A stretch of 64,000 bases of DNA, from assembly GCA_045130275.1 (NCBI GenBank), contig JBGUPL010000109.1, positions 1-64,000 on the forward strand, in the 5' to 3' direction. A program made the position numbers and the translations under genes. Each line of letters starts with the position of its first letter. Position 1 is the stretch's first letter. This document shows, one piece after another, positions 15,093 to 23,663 of the stretch. The notes below the pieces were generated by a model. The model ran no database searches, had not been told where the DNA came from, and saw only the letters and a list, made by a program, of their open reading frames with translations. This DNA comes from F23-D06 sp045130275 (lineage in GTDB: Bacteria > Bacteroidota > Bacteroidia > Bacteroidales > WCHB1-69).

Positions 15093-16211
15093 ATGAATGA
15101 TACACTGCCAAAAGAAGTTCATCGTCAGAAGGCGTTGTTCAGCCGGGACCTGCCTTTTAAGCCTCAATATGGCATGATGCTGTATGTCGAGGCGTGCGCG
15201 AATGAGGAGATCAACGGGTACTTTCACAAGAATATGGAGAAGGTTGTCAACATTCTGGGCAAATCGTTCACCTATTTGCCGGCGATGCTGGACAAGCTGG
15301 CGCAAATTGTGGAGTACAACTGGCCGGAGACCGATTCCGCTTGGATAGAGAAGGCGAAGTCCGATCCGTCGTGGATTCAGGACACCTATCGGGAAATCCT
15401 CTCCTACAGAATAGACAAAGAGGACGAAATGCCCGAATTGCCTCTGCAAATCGTGGAATTACCCGTGCTAATGCGCCATGAAGAGACCTCTTTAGACGGC
15501 CATGTTTTCACTCTGTTTCCACTTCTGTACAGTAACGACACCCAATTCGAGCAATTGTTGACGGCCATCGCGCAGGCGCCTCGTCCTGATTCGAATACAT
15601 TTCATAGTACGCTTATTGAACAGCCCCTGCGTTATAGCCGCTTGCGGGAGCGCGTGGATGTTGACCCCAAAGACAACGCGGACTGGGGGAGAATCGATGT
15701 GCTGGCGGACGAAATCCGGCAGCGGATCGAAGAGATGCGCTCGATTGGGGTGTCCGATTTTGTCATCAAGAAACTGATTGCCCTGCCCGATCCCAAACTG
15801 AGCACGCTTCGCATCACCAAGGATTACGGCATTTTCCTGCCAGACTACAACGATATGGAAATCCCCTTGCCGACACTCTCCAAGGTGGTCTATTTCTTCT
15901 TCCTGCGCCATCCCAAAGGGTTGCGGTTCAAGGAGTTGATCGACTACCGCGAGGAGCTGCTGCAGATTTACCGTCTTATATCTAACCGTTATGACGCGGC
16001 TAAAATGGAGCAAAGCATTGACGATTTGGTTGACTCCACCGGCAATTCCATCAATGAAAAGTGCAGCCGCATCCGTGCCGCCTTTGTGAGCCGGTTCAGC
16101 GATGATCTGGCCAAGAACTACTACATCACGGGATCTTCCGGTCAGGCAAAATACATCCCCCTCGACCGCGGTTTGGTGATAGATGAGGCGGGGATAATCA
16201 CAAACAAATAA
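15093..16211 (+). CDS. Hypothetical protein, 372 residues
   Basis: The start at 15093 follows the promoter; an earlier in-frame codon (15057) overlaps it. The product is soluble, with no signal or membrane segment. The C-terminal third (about 255-365, YFFFLRHPKGLRFKELIDYREELLQIY, then SINEKCSRIRAAF and NYYITGSSGQAKYIPL) has the look of a compact conserved domain. The final part could bind a ligand or nucleic acid, but I cannot name it. It sits at the edge of the accessory island. Confidence 0.7.
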   Translation: MNDTLPKEVHRQKALFSRDLPFKPQYGMMLYVEACANEEINGYFHKNMEKVVNILGKSFTYLPAMLDKLAQIVEYNWPETDSAWIEKAKSDPSWIQDTYREILSYRIDKEDEMPELPLQIVELPVLMRHEETSLDGHVFTLFPLLYSNDTQFEQLLTAIAQAPRPDSNTFHSTLIEQPLRYSRLRERVDVDPKDNADWGRIDVLADEIRQRIEEMRSIGVSDFVIKKLIALPDPKLSTLRITKDYGIFLPDYNDMEIPLPTLSKVVYFFFLRHPKGLRFKELIDYREELLQIYRLISNRYDAAKMEQSIDDLVDSTGNSINEKCSRIRAAFVSRFSDDLAKNYYITGSSGQAKYIPLDRGLVIDEAGIITNK

Positions 16212-16239
16212 TGAGGCAGGGGTGCTGAAAACATGGCTT

Positions 16240-16300
16240 TTAGCTATTGGCCTTTAGCTATTGGCATGGCTTGCCCGTAAAAGTCAAAAGCTAATTGCCG
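16240..16300. repeat. Low-complexity intergenic repeat (TAGCTATTGGC)
   Basis: Near-perfect tandem TTTTAGCTATTGGCC / TTTAGCTATTGGCA, followed by CAAAAGCTAATTGCC in the opposite sense. The wider gap 16212-16363 holds nothing else I can support. Confidence 0.55.
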
Positions 16301-16363
16301 GCAGCCAAAGAGAAAAACACAGTTGTATGAATACTGTTGTTACAAGTTAAAATTTAAATAAAC

Positions 16364-16552
16364 ATGGAACACATATTTTTACTATTTATCGCGGTAAGCC
16401 TCGCGTATGGTGTCGGCTGTTTGGGTCGCACTCGGAAAATAGGTTTTGGACTGGCATTCGCCATTTCGCTGCTCAATGTCGTCATCGGATTGATTGCAGT
16501 GCTTTGTTCAAAGAAAATTGATAATGTTGAACCTGAAAAAATGGAGGAATAG
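16364..16552 (+). CDS. Small two-helix membrane protein
   Basis: The product has 62 residues: two hydrophobic segments (about 3-19 and 28-48) joined by a short basic loop (GRTRKIG), and an acidic tail. No family is recognised. It lies three bases upstream of the next small membrane gene, so they are probably one transcript. Confidence 0.6.
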   Translation: MEHIFLLFIAVSLAYGVGCLGRTRKIGFGLAFAISLLNVVIGLIAVLCSKKIDNVEPEKMEE

Positions 16553-16555
16553 ATT

Positions 16556-16831
16556 ATGAAAATTGCAGGTTATATTTTTGCAGTGATAGGCGGTCTCGCA
16601 CTCATAGGTGGTCTCGCCGCAGGACACAGTGTTTTCGGCCCTTTGTTTTGGCTGGCTTTAGGCATTGTTTTAATTTGTTTTGGGAAGAAAAAAGAAAAAA
16701 AACAGGAAACAACGGAAAAGAATGAAAACAATGATCAGCCTCCAACAAAGACAGAGGAATCCATTTCATCACTAAAGGATGAAACACAAGAAAACGCCAA
16801 GGATAAACCGATGACTTACTGGGAGAGATAA
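16556..16831 (+). CDS. Small membrane protein with charged tail
   Basis: The product has 91 residues: two N-terminal hydrophobic segments (about 4-24 and 27-43), then a long polar tail rich in K, E, N and T that ends TYWER. The function is unknown. It lies between two other small membrane-protein genes on the same strand. Confidence 0.6.
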   Translation: MKIAGYIFAVIGGLALIGGLAAGHSVFGPLFWLALGIVLICFGKKKEKKQETTEKNENNDQPPTKTEESISSLKDETQENAKDKPMTYWER

Positions 16832-16862
16832 CAAATTATTTTAGAGCCTACTCCAAAGCACT

Positions 16863-17210
16863 ATGAACCCCAACAAAGAAACAAACAACAACCCGGACAC
16901 CCCAAGTAAAGCAAACAAAGTTGTTCTCTTGACAATGACTATCGTGGTTGCATTACTGACCCCTGTGTTGTTGCAAGGTCATCTGAATGTTATCTTCAGA
17001 GATCTGTTTAACCCTCAGGATTGCATTGTTTTAGTGCCGGGGTTGCGGGTGGTGAGCACTTTGGTGTGTTATGGCATTGCCGCTGCAGCAGGAGGGACTT
17101 TGCTCCGCATCGCAAGAATACACAAGCGCTGGCTTACCGTTCTTTTCTTTATGCTGACGTTCCTTTGGACCGGCTTGGTGGCAGCGGCATTATATTTGGC
17201 CATTGATTGA
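16863..17210 (+). CDS. Small three-helix membrane protein
   Basis: The product has 115 residues. A polar N-terminus (about 1-18) precedes three hydrophobic segments (about 20-40, 58-78 and 88-112). No family is recognised. Confidence 0.6.
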   Translation: MNPNKETNNNPDTPSKANKVVLLTMTIVVALLTPVLLQGHLNVIFRDLFNPQDCIVLVPGLRVVSTLVCYGIAAAAGGTLLRIARIHKRWLTVLFFMLTFLWTGLVAAALYLAID

Positions 17211-17240
17211 AATTAACCCTTAAAAACAAACCACCCCATC

Positions 17241-17637
17241 ATGAAACTAAACCACCTCATGGCCCTACCCCTCGACACCGAGTGCGAAACCGTGACCACG
17301 GGCTTCCAACACCTGGACCACCTTACCGGCGGACTGCGAACAGGGCAAATATGCACCGTTGCCGCACGACCGGGGAGGCTCCAAACGTCCATGTTTAAGC
17401 GATTTAAGGGATTGGTATCAGCTTGAGTGTTTTTCTTCGATGGTAATGTTCGTTTATCGCCCGGAGTATTATTATCTTGATACATTTGAAGACAATTCCC
17501 CCTCGGAAGACATGGCCGACATTATGGTGGAAAAGAACAGCTTTGGCGGCACCGGCTTTGTTCGCATGCACTTTGACAATCATGTCAGCTTCAGGGAAAT
17601 TTCATACGAAGACAATGATAAATCCACACATCTGTGA
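17241..17637 (+). pseudogene. dnaB-type replicative helicase remnant (internal deletion and frameshift)
   Basis: A first frame from the ATG at 17241 reads TGFQHLDHLTGGLRTGQICTVAARPG, the start of the DnaB RecA-like domain, and stops short at the Walker A loop. In the next phase, from about 17369, the frame reads SKRPCLSDLRDW, then VMFVYRPEYYYLDTFEDN and IMVEKNSFGGTGFVRMHFD, matching the C-terminal end of DnaB. About 140 residues between them are missing, including the rest of Walker A and all of Walker B. It is a dead fragment, presumably of a phage or plasmid DnaB. Confidence 0.8.
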
Positions 17638-17697
17638 ACTTGTTTTGAAAAATTCTGGGAAGTTACTGATATATGTAAATAAAAACCCCAAAGAACA

Positions 17698-18561
17698 ATG
17701 AATCAAAGAAACTTTACCAAATTCGCAATTATTCTCCTTTGCATCGCCGCCCTCTCCGCATGCACCACCCCAAAGAAGTCCGCAGAAGAAACAAGGACGG
17801 TCCGCTGGCCGGATTTCCTGCGGGATTGGGCGGCGGATTATGAAATCAACGACAGCCAACGGCTCTCGCTTATCAATTTGATAGATTCTGTGTATTATTT
17901 CCTGGAAGATAGCACCCAATCTGTCGAAGCCCATTCGGATCAGGTGTGCCGGATGCTGGATCGAATGGCAGAGGTTATAGCCAATGACTCTGCGTTTGAG
18001 TTTACCCTGATGATGCGGGCTACGGCCGACAACTTTATGGCACAAACGCCAAGGGTTGAACGGATTCTACAATGCGATTGCTCAAGCGAGTCGATCAGTC
18101 GCCTCATGGATTGGCAAACGGTGTACTCAACAGATGTGGAACTTATGTGCTACACTATTACCCCTGACCCCTGGCAAACCCCGTGGCACTTTGCCAATAT
18201 GATTCTTACCATAGATAAGGATGGTGAAGATCCTCTTGCCAGTTTCGTAATCACCAACTTTCAAGATTACAAAATGGACAGTGTTCAAATCGCTTTCCAT
18301 GATAGCACCTCCACACTGGTGGATGTTTTATATGAAGATGAGGTGTTTGTCGATTCTTCAAGTGCGGCAGGGGGCGTTAAGACTTTGCTCATGCCTTACA
18401 AGTATCTGATTCGAATGTTGTCGCATTCAGCAAGTGTGAGTGTCGCATACAAAACAACTGAAGGATGGTATTCTATGCGAGGTTTTCCGCAAAGGAATTT
18501 CAAAAAGAATTTGAATGATTGTCCTCGGTTGAAGAAAACTTCAGATCAAATTACGCGGTAA
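17698..18561 (+). CDS. Hypothetical lipoprotein
   Basis: The product has 287 residues with a lipoprotein signal (hydrophobic stretch, then LSAC at about 19-22). The mature part is rich in acidic and Trp residues and has no motif I recognise. It is predicted to sit in the cell envelope. No obvious promoter box lies upstream, where the dnaB debris ends. Confidence 0.7.
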   Translation: MNQRNFTKFAIILLCIAALSACTTPKKSAEETRTVRWPDFLRDWAADYEINDSQRLSLINLIDSVYYFLEDSTQSVEAHSDQVCRMLDRMAEVIANDSAFEFTLMMRATADNFMAQTPRVERILQCDCSSESISRLMDWQTVYSTDVELMCYTITPDPWQTPWHFANMILTIDKDGEDPLASFVITNFQDYKMDSVQIAFHDSTSTLVDVLYEDEVFVDSSSAAGGVKTLLMPYKYLIRMLSHSASVSVAYKTTEGWYSMRGFPQRNFKKNLNDCPRLKKTSDQITR

Positions 18562-18576
18562 ATTAAACAGCCCTCC

Positions 18577-18668
18577 TTTGCCATTGATCGGATGAACTTG
18601 CCGGCGATTTTGTTTGCCACGGTGTTTTCCGTGTGCCGTAGGTGTTTGCGGTGGTGAACTATGTATGA
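18577..18668 (+). pseudogene. Remnant of a paralogue of the 3.9-kb membrane protein
   Basis: FAIDRMNLPAILFATVFSVC matches residues 121-140 of the intact protein at 3855 (FAIDRKNLPAILFATAFAVC). After a one-base frameshift the frame continues VFAVVNYV-stop against VFAVANFIVK-stop. Only the C-terminal 30 residues survive. The intact thioesterase follows. Confidence 0.75.
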
Positions 18669-18678
18669 TTAAAAGTTT

Positions 18679-18686
18679 TATTTTTG
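18679..18686 (+). promoter_or_regulatory. -7 box of the thioesterase gene
   Basis: TATTTTTG, followed by the leader CACCCCAAAACA, also found at 4861. Confidence 0.7.
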
Positions 18687-18705
18687 CACCCCAAAACATC
18701 CTACT

Positions 18706-19089
18706 ATGACCGAATTTAACAACCTCAAAGTTCTCCGCCACAGCGAACAACTGGTGGTGGAGCACAAAGACACCGCCGCGGTCTATGGCTCCGGCGCGTT
18801 GGAGGTGTTCGCCACCCCCGCGATGATCGCCCTGATGGAGAAAACCTGCCTGATGGCCGTGTGCGACAAAATCGGCGAGGGCAACACCACCGTCGGCATC
18901 GCCGTCAACATCAAGCACTTGAAAGCCAGTCCCGTGGGCGCGACCATCCGCTGTGAGGCCGAACTCACCGAGGTGGACCGCCGGCGTCTGGTCTTCTCCG
19001 TGAAATGCTTCGAAGGTGAAACACTCGTTGGCGAAGGCATCCACGAACGGTTTGTGGTGGAGAGCGCGAAGTTTATGGCGAAGCTGTAG
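18706..19089 (+). CDS. Hot-dog-fold thioesterase (FlK-like family)
   Basis: The product has 127 residues. Characteristic blocks are SGALEVFATPAMIALMEK (substrate-site helix), VGIAVNIKHLKASPVG and VFSVKCFEGETLVGEGIHERFVV. Family members cleave acyl-CoA thioesters and include fluoroacetyl-CoA thioesterase; the substrate here is unknown. It has its own promoter. A decayed second copy lies at 4888-5034. Confidence 0.85.
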   Translation: MTEFNNLKVLRHSEQLVVEHKDTAAVYGSGALEVFATPAMIALMEKTCLMAVCDKIGEGNTTVGIAVNIKHLKASPVGATIRCEAELTEVDRRRLVFSVKCFEGETLVGEGIHERFVVESAKFMAKL

Positions 19090-19100
19090 TTTTAACGCGA

Positions 19101-20441
19101 ATGGTCAGTATGAAAACCATATTTTTCAGAGGGTTACGGATAATGACGGTGGCCATTGCGACACTGCTGCTGGGACGGATGACCGGTCAAGCACAAAGCC
19201 ACGAGAAATCATTCCTGAAACGTTATGATCTCTCCACCACGGTTATCAACCCCGACACGGCACCTACCGATGAAATCTATTCCTGGTGGACTGAGACCGC
19301 GAAAAAAGAATGGATTGATTACGACAATAAACTTATGGATGACGGTTGGTTGCGCCGTCCGGAGCCGTTGGGCTTCAGGGGTGATAACTTCCAACGTTTC
19401 TATATCCACTTCGACACGGTGTATAAAGTCTCGCCAACGGTCTATCAGATGAAAGCGCGCTCTCGCTGCAAGGATGAAATCTGCCATATCCACGGCCGCA
19501 TCCTCATCGACTCGGTGACTCTTGACGAATGTGATGTCGGGGATGATTTTATCAAAAACCTGACGGAATGCGGAACGGTCTATGCCCATTATGAGATGGA
19601 GGCCTCCGTAGGATCAATACCTGTTGCGCGGCTTTTCGGTCGCTCAAGTTATGGCTATTTGGTGCATAATGACAGTGTTTATTACGATGCTATGATGATT
19701 GTTGCAGACGGATATAGCAACAACCAATATGCTGGCAAATGGGTTGATCTTGTCACAAACGACACGCTCACCTGCAACTGGGGCGACTTTCGGATTCCCG
19801 AATCCAAAAGGCTGGATGGCGGGTGCGGGGTGTTTATCCCGGGCGAGGAATATTATGATCTCGGCTGGAAACCCTACCTTGATGGGGAAAATCACGCTTG
19901 GGTAGGTGATCCTCTGTGGATGTATTACGACTTCGTGTACTCCATTGATGAGGATTGGTGGAAATATGAAGCGGAACCCAATGGCAAAACGCCGAAGGTT
20001 GAAGGGCACTACGACTATGCACACGCCTTCAACTATGACCTCAAAGGCGCGCACCTCGACGTGTACGAAACCGGCACGATGGACTTTCACCCCGATGGCA
20101 CCGCCCTCGACTCCGCGCGGCAGGTCTATACCGCCACCCTTCAGAATGGCAAGACAGTGACGTATGTGTTCAACTACGTCAGCCCCAGCAAGTGGCGTTT
20201 GGAAGGGGAGGATTTCTACTTCGCCGGCATCAAGGAGAGCTTCCGAATGGAGTTAGTAGAGGCTGACAAAGAGAAAGAGGACGAACTGACGCAGGAGATC
20301 ATCAAGGTCGTCAGCGGCAGCATCGATTACGAGTATAAGTTCCACCTTGACGCACTGACGGAGAAGAAACTGCAGTGGAGCTTCACCTACCGCGACGGCC
20401 ACCGCGACACGTGGGAGTTCTATCGCTCATCTTCACGATAA
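19101..20441 (+). CDS. Hypothetical secreted protein
   Basis: The product has 446 residues; an ATG at 19110 is an equally good start. An N-terminal signal peptide (basic start, hydrophobic core, cleavage near QAQS) is followed by a polar, Trp- and Tyr-rich mature part with no recognised domain. The last third (GTMDFHPDGTALDSA, WRLEGEDFYFAG, LQWSFTYRDG) resembles a beta-rich lipocalin-like repeat of the kind seen in Bacteroidota secreted proteins, which is a loose impression only. Confidence 0.7.
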   Translation: MVSMKTIFFRGLRIMTVAIATLLLGRMTGQAQSHEKSFLKRYDLSTTVINPDTAPTDEIYSWWTETAKKEWIDYDNKLMDDGWLRRPEPLGFRGDNFQRFYIHFDTVYKVSPTVYQMKARSRCKDEICHIHGRILIDSVTLDECDVGDDFIKNLTECGTVYAHYEMEASVGSIPVARLFGRSSYGYLVHNDSVYYDAMMIVADGYSNNQYAGKWVDLVTNDTLTCNWGDFRIPESKRLDGGCGVFIPGEEYYDLGWKPYLDGENHAWVGDPLWMYYDFVYSIDEDWWKYEAEPNGKTPKVEGHYDYAHAFNYDLKGAHLDVYETGTMDFHPDGTALDSARQVYTATLQNGKTVTYVFNYVSPSKWRLEGEDFYFAGIKESFRMELVEADKEKEDELTQEIIKVVSGSIDYEYKFHLDALTEKKLQWSFTYRDGHRDTWEFYRSSSR

Positions 20442-20463
20442 ATAACGCTAAACATCTAATAAC

Positions 20464-21069
20464 ATGGGAAACGTCAAGATTTACCATTCTTTGGGGAGAG
20501 GCCCCATTATCGCCGCCATTTGTTTTGTTGTGGCCGGAATCTCTGAAATACTAATCAACGTGCTGGCAATACTGACTAACGATGGAGGTGTCAGATGGAC
20601 ACCATGGCTGATTGGACTCTTTTGCTTGGGATTCGGACTCTATCTTTTTATTCCGTGGTGGAAAGAAAAAAACAAAAAAATACCGTTTTTGGAGGTGACA
20701 GACGACAAAGTGATCATGAACAGCTTGAAAAGTTGGGAGATTCCCTTTTCAGATGTGGATGAGTTCTTCTTCACGAATATCACCAAACAGTTGATAGGAA
20801 TTCGCTATAAAGAAAATGCTGAAGCGCAAAAGTTGGAAAATGCCCATAGTGCTGGGAATGCAGTCCGCCAAATGAACAAGATGCTCATCGGCGCTCAAGA
20901 GGGCATCCCCACCTATCGCTTGTCGATGAAACCCCAGGCGCTTCTCGACTTGCTGAATCAACGGTTGGAAGCCTATCGCAGTACACACAACAACGGGGGT
21001 GTTTCCGAGGATTGCCATCCGGTCATCAACTGCCCTGCTTCCGGCGCTTCAGTCGTTAGACCGCATTAG
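20464..21069 (+). CDS. Membrane protein of the STM3941 type
   Basis: The product has 201 residues: two N-terminal transmembrane segments (about 14-38 and 48-66), a KEKNKK linker, then a PH-like soluble part (PFLEVTDDKVIMNSLKSWEIPFSDVDEF). This layout matches STM3941-family proteins of unknown function. It follows the secreted protein gene by 22 bases. Confidence 0.65.
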   Translation: MGNVKIYHSLGRGPIIAAICFVVAGISEILINVLAILTNDGGVRWTPWLIGLFCLGFGLYLFIPWWKEKNKKIPFLEVTDDKVIMNSLKSWEIPFSDVDEFFFTNITKQLIGIRYKENAEAQKLENAHSAGNAVRQMNKMLIGAQEGIPTYRLSMKPQALLDLLNQRLEAYRSTHNNGGVSEDCHPVINCPASGASVVRPH

Positions 21070-21094
21070 TAGGGGCTGGATTTGTAGGTGTTTT

Positions 21095-21276
21095 TTACTT
21101 TTTCTCCATCCGTTTCGATAACCTGATGGTCCCCACAGGACAGATCAGGCGGCAGAGGTGACAGCCGACGCAAAAGACGGCTCGCTCACGATGTCTTCAA
21201 GATGTTCAATGCCACGCTCTTGCATGTAAATCTGCATGCCAGAGATGAGATCGTCGATGATGCGGTAGCCGTACAA
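21095..21276 (-). pseudogene. preA (dihydropyrimidine dehydrogenase subunit) C-terminal remnant
   Basis: On the minus strand from 21276 the frame reads LYGYRIIDDLISGMQIYMQ and GIEHLEDIVSE, the end of the PreA catalytic domain. In another phase it continues VFCVGCHLCRLICPVGTIRL, a ferredoxin-type 4Fe-4S CxxCxxCxxxCP motif, to a stop at 21095. The linker is deleted and the frame shifted. There is no start and no partner gene. This accounts for most of the gap 21070-21362. Confidence 0.7.
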
Positions 21277-21312
21277 TAGAAAATCCTAAGCTTGGCTTTT
21301 ACATTTTTTTTG

Positions 21313-21320
21313 TAGTTTTG
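21313..21320 (+). promoter_or_regulatory. Promoter of the metallo-hydrolase gene
   Basis: TAGTTTTG -7 box with TTG at 21292-21294, an 18-base spacer: one of the better matches to the full Bacteroidota consensus in this window. Confidence 0.65.
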
Positions 21321-21362
21321 CCGATTGTTATTATCCATTTATTAACCTAAAAATCGAACATT

Positions 21363-22856
21363 ATGGCCACGATATTGAGAACAGGGTATGCGGTATATCC
21401 TTCCATAAAACTGCAAGACATCAAAACCAATGCCAAAGGGAAAACCCAAGTCAGCTTCATCAAAGAGCTGCTGTTTGGCGACTACATCAAACCATATATC
21501 GTCAAAAACGACTATGTCCGGCAAACGGTTGTCGAAAACAAGAAAGAGGTGGAGTATATCAAGGTCAGATGCCGCAATGCAGATGGTTACATCAAGGAAT
21601 CGGACATGCAAGCCGAGAGAATCCTGGAGGTGAACTTTATCGATGTGGGCCAAGGGGACGGATGCCACATTGTCACGCCCGATGACCAGCACTTCCTCAT
21701 CGATGCCGGTGAGTCTGACAACATGTACCGTTTCCTGAAATGGCGGTTCAACCTGAAGACATCGAAAACACCTCCGCCACCCTTCACGGTTGTCGTTTCA
21801 CACCCGGATGCAGACCATTACAAAGGCTTCAAGCATGTCTTTAACGACACGGATGAGACAGCCCAGAAGATTCGCATCGACAAGATTTACCACAACGGAA
21901 TGATCGAGGCGAGCGGAACCGCCCTGGATTCGTTGGGCACGGTGGTTGAAAACAACGGCCACAAGTATATTACGGATTTGTGCGACACCCACGACGATTA
22001 CCAAAAGCGACTTGCAAATCCCATCAAGCAAGGGGATTTTATCAAAATCATGGACAAATCACCTGCGCCCAAACAGGCTTTGCGTTCGGGATTTGCTCCC
22101 ATCTATGAAGATAATGGGATGAAGATGGAAATCATGGGGCCTGTGGCGGAAAACATCAACGGGAAAGACGCCCTGCCGGTGTTCGGAAGCGATAAGGGGA
22201 AAACCAAAAACGGACACTCCGTGGTCATCAAACTGACCATCGGACATCTGAGACTCCTTTTGGGCGGGGACCTTAACACAGAATCCGAATACTACCTGAT
22301 TCAGCATTACTCCGGCATCGACATAGCCGATATCAAGTCCCAACTGAAGAAAAAAAGCATCAGTGCCTCCAAGCGGAAAGAATTGGAATCTCAGTTGGAG
22401 GAAGCCGTTCTCAAAGCCAGAAAAGCGCTGGAGGTGGACATCGCCAAATCGTGTCACCACGGCAGTGCCGATTTCACGAGCGAATTTCTGCGCGTGCTCA
22501 ACCCGATCGTCACGGTGATATCCAGCGGCGACGAAGAGCCGCATGTGCACCCTCGTCCGGACACGCTGGGCACGATCGGCAAACACAGCCGCGGGGAACG
22601 CTCGCTGATTTTTTCGACGGAATTGGCCCGGTCAAGCAAGGAGTTTGTGAAGTTGCAGAAGTCCAAATCCACGAAAAAAGGAGAGAGAACGGTGACGGTA
22701 TATGGTATGATCAACGTGCGCACCGATGGCGAAAAGGTCATCATCGCGCAAAAGCTCGAGAAGCCGGCGTCGGGCCGGAACTGGGATATCCACAAACTGG
22801 AGTGGAATGAAAAAACCGGGGAATTCGAGTATAACCAATATCTGAAGTACGAATAA
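21363..22856 (+). CDS. MBL-fold metallo-hydrolase, ComEC-like, with N-terminal extension
   Basis: The product has 497 residues. An N-terminal extension (about 1-85, strand-rich) precedes a metallo-beta-lactamase domain: NFIDVGQGDGCHIVTP, LIDAG, the metal motif SHPDADH, then LLLGGDLN and SCHHGS. This set is characteristic of the ComEC C-terminal nuclease-like domain, but there are no membrane segments, so this is a soluble relative. A Lys-rich helical insert lies at about 325-365. Stand-alone members occur in defence islands; the function here is unknown. Confidence 0.85.
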   Translation: MATILRTGYAVYPSIKLQDIKTNAKGKTQVSFIKELLFGDYIKPYIVKNDYVRQTVVENKKEVEYIKVRCRNADGYIKESDMQAERILEVNFIDVGQGDGCHIVTPDDQHFLIDAGESDNMYRFLKWRFNLKTSKTPPPPFTVVVSHPDADHYKGFKHVFNDTDETAQKIRIDKIYHNGMIEASGTALDSLGTVVENNGHKYITDLCDTHDDYQKRLANPIKQGDFIKIMDKSPAPKQALRSGFAPIYEDNGMKMEIMGPVAENINGKDALPVFGSDKGKTKNGHSVVIKLTIGHLRLLLGGDLNTESEYYLIQHYSGIDIADIKSQLKKKSISASKRKELESQLEEAVLKARKALEVDIAKSCHHGSADFTSEFLRVLNPIVTVISSGDEEPHVHPRPDTLGTIGKHSRGERSLIFSTELARSSKEFVKLQKSKSTKKGERTVTVYGMINVRTDGEKVIIAQKLEKPASGRNWDIHKLEWNEKTGEFEYNQYLKYE

Positions 22857-22920
22857 GACAGGCGTCTTATAAATCCTGACTTACCAACAAGGTGAAGTAC
22901 GGTAAGTTGAAAGGCCGTTG

Positions 22921-23661
22921 TTACTCACTGCGCTGCGCTTCCCGTGCCAGTTTATAGAAAACCTGCTCCATTGAGTCGGCGTCATACTGCTTGCGGAGGT
23001 TGGCGGGCGTGTCGAGGGCGCGAATCTGTCCATCGACCATCATGGTAACGCGGTCGCAGTATTCCGCCTCATCCATATAGTGCGTGGTTACAAAGATGGT
23101 GGTCCCGTCGGATGCCGCGTGACGAATCAGTTCCCAAAACTGCTGCCGCGTGATGGGATCGACTCCGCCTGTGGGTTCGTCTAAGAAGACAATCTCGGGT
23201 CGGTGGATGGCAGCCACCATAAAGGCTAATTTCTGTTTCCAACCCAGCGGCAGCGAGCCGACAAGGTCGTTCCGGTGGTCAGCGAAGTGCAGACTGTTGA
23301 GCATCTGTTCCACCCTAGTGGCAATATCTTTTCCCGACAGACCGTAGATGCCTCCATAGAGTTCCATATTCTCCGCCACAGTGAGATCCTGGTAAAGGGA
23401 GAAACGCTGACTCATGTAGCCGATGTGGCGCTTGATTTGCTCGCTCTCAGTGCGAATGTCATAGCCTGCCACATAACCTGTCCCGTCTGTGGGGAAAGAG
23501 AGTCCACAAAGCATTCGCATAGCAGTGGTCTTGCCCGCGCCGTTGGCTCCGAGAAAACCGAAAATCTCGCCCCTACCCACATCGAAAGAGATATGGTCAA
23601 CAGCAACGAAATCGTCGAATTGCTTGGTGAGGTTGCGGACTGAAATGATCGGTTCGTTCAT
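22921..23661 (-). CDS. ABC transporter ATP-binding protein (ABC-2 exporter)
   Basis: The product has 246 residues: Walker A GANGAGKT, Walker B EIVFLDEPTGGVDP, and the signature replaced by GSLPLGWKQKLA, a variant common in drug and polysaccharide exporters. It is the last gene of a six-gene minus-strand operon (outer-membrane factor, fusion protein, ATPase, two permeases, ATPase), the layout of YbhGFSR-type efflux systems. It energises one of the two permeases. Confidence 0.9.
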   Translation of the reverse strand: MNEPIISVRNLTKQFDDFVAVDHISFDVGRGEIFGFLGANGAGKTTAMRMLCGLSFPTDGTGYVAGYDIRTESEQIKRHIGYMSQRFSLYQDLTVAENMELYGGIYGLSGKDIATRVEQMLNSLHFADHRNDLVGSLPLGWKQKLAFMVAAIHRPEIVFLDEPTGGVDPITRQQFWELIRHAASDGTTIFVTTHYMDEAEYCDRVTMMVDGQIRALDTPANLRKQYDADSMEQVFYKLAREAQRSE

Positions 23662-23663
23662 TG

